Source: Amycolatopsis methanolica 239 (lineage in GTDB: Bacteria; Actinomycetota; Actinomycetes; Mycobacteriales; Pseudonocardiaceae). Taken from it: DNA of 64,000 nt. Shown here piece by piece: positions 60,810 to 64,000 of the stretch (positions are counted from its first letter, which is position 1; every line of letters starts with the position of its first letter). The position numbers were made by a program, and so were the translations under genes. The DNA is taken from assembly GCF_000739085.1 (NCBI RefSeq), contig NZ_CP009110.1, positions 62,001 through 126,000 of the forward strand, written 5' to 3'. The notes under the pieces are model-generated. The model was not told the DNA's origin. It was given only the letters and a program-made list of their open reading frames with translations, and ran no database searches.

Positions 60810-62605
60810 TTCGGCGGGAGTGCCGTGGCCAGGGAGGTCTTGGTCTGGGCGAGGCGTTCGGTCAGCGAGTTCGGGTCGCCGTCGAGGCCCTGGGACACCC
60901 AGATCGCGACGGCGTAGCTGCCCGAGGTGTACCACGTGCCGCTCATCTGGCCTGCCGAGTTGCTGCCGGTGACGGCCTTCGCGTCGGTCGATCCGGACGG
61001 GACGGTTTGCAGGCCGGCGGTGAGGGAGTGCTCGTAGAGGCGGCGGGTGATCGAGGCCGCGGCGGCGGGTGAGCTGGCGGGGACGACCAGGACGAGGTAG
61101 CCCTGCGGGCCCTGGGACGAGCCGCGGAAGATGACCTGGCCGGCGCCGTTGTCCTTGAAGAGCTGGCCTTCCTCGCGGGAGTACAGCTTGAGGTCGATGC
61201 CCTGCTCGACGGTCAGGGTGCCGTTGTTGGTGCTCGGGGTGCCCGGCAGGGTCGGCAACCGCGCCTCGACGGCCTCCGGCGAGCTGACGGCGGAGGTGGT
61301 CGGCCCGGCGGTCGTGGTGGTGGCGTTGTTGCCGCGCAGGAACCACACGCCGGCCGCGACCATCGCGAACACGACGACGACGCCGAGGGTGATGAACAAC
61401 CAGGTGGGCTTGCGCTTCGGCGGCGCCTGCAACACGGGCGCGGCGTCGAAGGGAAGCTGCTGGCCGGGCCCGTGCAGGGGCGGCGGCGGGGTCATGCTGG
61501 GCAACGGCCGGGCAGGCGGAGGAACCGGATTGGTGACGACCGTCGGAGCGTCCTCGATGGAGGGGAAGCGCATCGAATCGGTGGCCCGCTCGTCGGCCGG
61601 GCTGGGGGCGCTCGTGGGCTTCTTGGTGGCGAGCAGCTGCGCGGAGATGCTCTGCGTGGGCCCTTCCTCAGTGGCGAGCGCACTGCCCACCTCGGGAGCC
61701 TGCTCACCCTGCTGCTGGCTCTGGCCAGCCTGGGGCTGGGCAGCCAGGGGCTGCCCAGCCTGCGGGTGACTCTGCGCTTGGCCACCCTGCTGCTGGCCGG
61801 CCGGTGGCTGCCCGGCCTGAGGCTGGCTCTGCGGCTGACCGCCCAGTTGCCCACCGTGCTGCTGGCTCTGCGGCTGGCTGCCCTGTGGTGTGCCGCTTTC
61901 CGGCTGGCTGCCCTGCTGCTGGCCAGCCTGTGGCTGGTCGCTGTGTGGCTGCCCCTGGCCGGCCTGCGGCTGCCCGGCTTCGGGCTGCGGCTGGGCCCCT
62001 GGCTCAGCCTGGCCACCCTGAACCTGCCCGACCTGCCCCGCCTCGACCTGACCCCGACCAGCCTGCGGCTGCCCCGCCGGAGTCTGCCCCGTCGCGCCGG
62101 TCTGAACCTGCCCGTACACGTCCTGCGGCTGCCCGAACTGCGGCTGCCCCACCTGGGGCTGAACCCCCGCCTGCGGCTGGCTCTGCGGCTGCCCAACCGG
62201 CGGCTGCCCCGGCACGCCCGGCCCCTGCGGCACCCCGCCCACCGGCTGATGCGCGTACTCGCCCGGCGGAACCTGCCCCTGCGGCCACCCCTGCGGCGCG
62301 AAACCCTGCGGCACCGCGCCCCCCGGCACCGCGCCCTGCGGCGCCCCCTCCTGCGGCCACCCTTGGGGCGCCTGCGCCCACGGCGCCTCCCCCGGCTGCG
62401 GAGCGAATCCCGGACCGGCCGGATTCGCACTCTGCCACTGAGGCGCCCCGTCAACCCGCCCCCGCGGCGAAGCCACCGACGCCGGCGCCACATTGCCCGA
62501 CGCGGCGGCGAGCAGCTCGTCCCGCATCTTGCGGTGCTGGTGCTGGGTGATGGTTCCGTTGGCGAGCTCGGCGTCCAAACGGCGCAGCTCGTCCTGCCAA
62601 CTCAT
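60806..62605 (-). CDS. membrane-anchored Q/G/P-rich repeat protein, paralogue of the glycan-operon anchor protein
   Basis: The 599-aa protein opens MSWQDELRRLDAELANGTIT (helical pair), then about 290 residues of low complexity built from QPQAGQPQ-, QGQ- and PQG-type units (about 50-330). A linker with Thr and Pro, one transmembrane helix (TWLFITLGVVVVFAMVAAGV near 410-430) and an extracytoplasmic domain (FKDNGAGQVIFRGSSQGPQG, TWYTSGSYAVAIWVSQGLDG) follow. ATG 62605 has GAGGAGCC upstream. The long glutamine repeat may vary in length between strains. It is convergent with the GT-C gene and shares its CTAG stop. Confidence 0.8.
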   Translation of the reverse strand: MSWQDELRRLDAELANGTITQHQHRKMRDELLAAASGNVAPASVASPRGRVDGAPQWQSANPAGPGFAPQPGEAPWAQAPQGWPQEGAPQGAVPGGAVPQGFAPQGWPQGQVPPGEYAHQPVGGVPQGPGVPGQPPVGQPQSQPQAGVQPQVGQPQFGQPQDVYGQVQTGATGQTPAGQPQAGRGQVEAGQVGQVQGGQAEPGAQPQPEAGQPQAGQGQPHSDQPQAGQQQGSQPESGTPQGSQPQSQQHGGQLGGQPQSQPQAGQPPAGQQQGGQAQSHPQAGQPLAAQPQAGQSQQQGEQAPEVGSALATEEGPTQSISAQLLATKKPTSAPSPADERATDSMRFPSIEDAPTVVTNPVPPPARPLPSMTPPPPLHGPGQQLPFDAAPVLQAPPKRKPTWLFITLGVVVVFAMVAAGVWFLRGNNATTTTAGPTTSAVSSPEAVEARLPTLPGTPSTNNGTLTVEQGIDLKLYSREEGQLFKDNGAGQVIFRGSSQGPQGYLVLVVPASSPAAAASITRRLYEHSLTAGLQTVPSGSTDAKAVTGSNSAGQMSGTWYTSGSYAVAIWVSQGLDGDPNSLTERLAQTKTSLATALPPN

Positions 62606-62701
62606 CCCGGGGCTCCTCGGTCAACTTGCGCACGGTGGACGTCACCGAGAAGATAGCGCGATCACCGGTTCGATGGGTGCGGATGTGTCCGATCCGCCCG
62701 C

Positions 62702-63223
62702 CTACCCCGCTGGCAGCAGCGGCTCCACCTTCTCGGCGAAGGCCTGCGCGTTCGGACAGCCCTGAGCGTCTTCACTGGCCCGCGCCATGGTCGCCAACAC
62801 CAGGGCGAGGGCGTGTTCTCCGACCCCCACCGCGACAGCACAGCCGCCGGTGGGAATGTCGGCCTGCAGGGCGTCGCGACCGTTGATCGAGATCTCCCGT
62901 GCCCCCGTGTTGTCCGCGGCGAATCCGCTCAGCCCTTGCGTGGAATCGAGCGCCAGGCTGTAGGTGATGAATTCCGGTTTCGACGCTGTGCACTGGTTGC
63001 GCGCGCTCTTGTTCTCGCCGGGGTTGAATCCCTGACCCGCGTTGAGCTGGTCCAGCAGCTGGCACGCGTTGAGCCCGGCGAACACATCCGAATTCCCCGG
63101 GCTCGAGCTGGGAGCCGGACCGGGCGCGGGCAACGCGCTGCCGGAGACAGTGCTGGTGCAGGCGGTTCCGGCCGCCAATGTGCAAGCGACGGCCACGATG
63201 GCCCGGGCAGATCGACGGTTCAC
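62702..63223 (-). CDS. DUF3558-like lipoprotein
   Basis: The 173-aa protein has a lipoprotein signal peptide with lipobox LAAGTAC (Cys 22), a Ser/Pro-rich linker (ALPAPGPAPSSSPG), then a domain with ACQLLDQLNAGQGF, NQCTASKP and GGCAVAVGVGEHALALVLA. Three cysteines after the lipobox are conserved in DUF3558 proteins, which are exported in mycolic-acid actinobacteria. GTG 63223 overlaps the preceding gene by four bases. Function unknown; similar lipoproteins often follow ESX-type helical proteins. Confidence 0.82.
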   Translation of the reverse strand: MNRRSARAIVAVACTLAAGTACTSTVSGSALPAPGPAPSSSPGNSDVFAGLNACQLLDQLNAGQGFNPGENKSARNQCTASKPEFITYSLALDSTQGLSGFAADNTGAREISINGRDALQADIPTGGCAVAVGVGEHALALVLATMARASEDAQGCPNAQAFAEKVEPLLPAG

Positions 63224-63663
63224 CGAGGTTCCTGATTCCTGAGGGTGTTGAGCGCCTTGGTAGCCGCCTCGTCCGAGGCGTCGTACTTGCTGATAGCAGT
63301 TTCGATGGCTTGGCGAAGCGTTTCCAGGGTGTCTCGCGCCGTGACGAAAACCTGAACCAGTGACTGGTCGTCCGAGTCCATCGCGCTGAGGAAATGCGCG
63401 GCCGCTCGCTGTGCGTACTCGTCGTTGCCGAACTTAGGCGCACGCTGCAGAAGGTGCACCCGTTGGCCGACCTCGTTCAACCGTGTCTGCATCTGCGTCA
63501 CCGCCCGGCGCAGGTGTGTTCCCGTCTCCTCGTCCACCGCCCAGCGGCCGGCTTGCGCGTCCGCCAGCATGCGCTTCGCGTCGGTGTTCATCGTGTTCAG
63601 TTGCTGCTCGCCGCCGAAGACGTTGGCCACCTGGGTCGCCACGTCGCCGGAGTTGTCGCTCAT
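63220..63663 (-). CDS. 147-aa helical protein, possibly ESX/WXG100-like
   Basis: The protein is nearly all alpha-helical (AVTQMQTRLNEVGQRVHLLQ, VFVTARDTLETLRQAIETAI, SKYDASDEAATKALNTLR), with GGEQQLNTMNTDAKRMLADA at the start and no signal peptide. A WXG motif is not clear, although ADAQAGRWAVDEETG holds a Trp near the expected turn. Its size and pairing with a DUF3558-like lipoprotein resemble small ESX-associated proteins, but this is weak evidence. ATG 63663 has AGGGAGGG upstream. Confidence 0.7.
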   Translation of the reverse strand: MSDNSGDVATQVANVFGGEQQLNTMNTDAKRMLADAQAGRWAVDEETGTHLRRAVTQMQTRLNEVGQRVHLLQRAPKFGNDEYAQRAAAHFLSAMDSDDQSLVQVFVTARDTLETLRQAIETAISKYDASDEAATKALNTLRNQEPR

Positions 63664-63725
63664 GAGCCCTCCCTCGCTCGGCCAGCACAATATCGCCCGG
63701 GCCGCCCCGCTGCCACAACCAGCGA

Positions 63726-64000
63726 CTACGCCGCCTCCTCCAGGTACGCCGCCGCTTGCAGGGTGAACAGTGACGCGTAATCCCCGCCCTGGGACATCAG
63801 CTCCTCGTGCGTTCCTTCCTCCGCCAGGCGGCCCCGGTCGAGCAGCAGGATCTTCTCCGCCTGCCGCACCGTCGAGAACCGGTGCGAGATGTACAGCGTG
63901 GTCCGGCCCTCGGACAGCGCGCGCAGCCTCGCGAACAAGTCGTGCTCCGCCGCGGCGTCCAGCGCCGACGTCGGCTCGTCCAGGATCAGCACCGGCGCGT
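63726..64000 (-). CDS. ABC exporter ATPase domain, 3' end (runs off the window)
   Basis: Only the last 91 codons are present. They show Walker B LILDEPTSALD, D-loop, H-loop YISHRFSTVRQAEKILLLDRG, then GTHEELMSQGGDYASLFTLQ, the C-terminus of an MsbA/MDR-type exporter with fused membrane and ATPase domains. The substrate cannot be determined. It is 62 bases downstream of, and in the same direction as, the helical protein gene, but the gap and the missing upstream part prevent an operon call. Confidence 0.9.
   Translation of the reverse strand, partial: APVLILDEPTSALDAAAEHDLFARLRALSEGRTTLYISHRFSTVRQAEKILLLDRGRLAEEGTHEELMSQGGDYASLFTLQAAAYLEEAA

Noticed and set aside
59148-61346. 732-codon minus-strand open frame opposite the GT-C gene
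   Set aside because: Its translation is Arg/His/Gln-rich with no domain. The plus-strand frame has membrane helices and the catalytic loop, so the minus frame is a shadow.
1-64000. CRISPR arrays, tRNA/rRNA genes, transposases, prophage genes
   Set aside because: No regularly spaced identical repeats, tRNA-like folds, transposase motifs or phage structural genes were seen.

Overview
The window is a stretch of high-GC actinobacterial chromosome. Very high G+C, many GTG starts, stop/start overlaps of the ATGA and GTGA type, and -10-like hexamers only 6-8 bases before the start codon (leaderless mRNA) all point that way. The gene families (DUF3558-type lipoprotein, tandem-MerR regulator, AftB-like GT-C transferase, malyl-CoA lyase pair, NsdA-like regulator) fit a member of the Pseudonocardiales such as Amycolatopsis or a relative. 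The genus is an inference, not a reading. I found no rRNA, tRNA, CRISPR array, insertion sequence or prophage.

Layout. 1-5.9 kb holds single genes: the FKBP start, a Cys/Met-metabolism PLP enzyme, a PPOX protein behind a MerR-type promoter, a macrolide-type glycosyltransferase, a patatin, an ArsR/AHSA1 pair and a methyltransferase. 5.9-15.1 kb is a GntR regulator divergent from an eight-gene, overlapping catabolic operon (peptide-type ABC transporter, aldehyde dehydrogenase, SDR, amidase). 15.1-24.3 kb carries an unknown 571-aa protein, two CitE-like CoA-ester lyases, a Ser/Thr kinase with an extracellular sensor, small genes, a decayed ADP-ribosylglycohydrolase and an aldonolactone oxidase. 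24.4-30.2 kb holds an amino-acid deaminase/aldolase, a DnaA-box hairpin, two frameshifted pseudogenes (TetR, epimerase), a TetR regulator and a beta-glucosidase/MFS operon. 30.4-33.8 kb holds two small unknown proteins divergent from an NsdA-like regulator and an APH-type kinase.

33.9-36.8 kb is a copper operon (membrane protein, YcnI, CopC, CopD). 37-40.5 kb is an osmoprotectant ABC transporter. 40.5-45.9 kb holds a small unknown protein, a TM0106-type nuclease, a 42-bp degenerate repeat array, a tandem-MerR regulator divergent from an erythromycin-esterase-like gene, and an SDR. 46-51.5 kb holds UDP-glucose dehydrogenase, an ECF sigma factor overlapping a double-VOC protein, an MFS remnant, an S1-like protein and a two-component system with a 36-aa membrane protein.

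51.5-62.6 kb looks like a cell-surface glycan region. Five coupled minus-strand genes (anchor-type membrane protein, two-domain methyltransferase, GT4 glycosyltransferase, coiled-coil protein, dual-domain glycosyltransferase) sit beside a GT-C membrane glycosyltransferase and a Q/P/G-rich paralogue of the anchor protein. The window ends with a helical protein plus DUF3558-like lipoprotein pair and the 3' end of an ABC exporter.

The best candidates for undescribed systems are the amidase/ALDH/SDR transport operon, the glycan operon with its paired anchor proteins, and the sigma factor/VOC pair.
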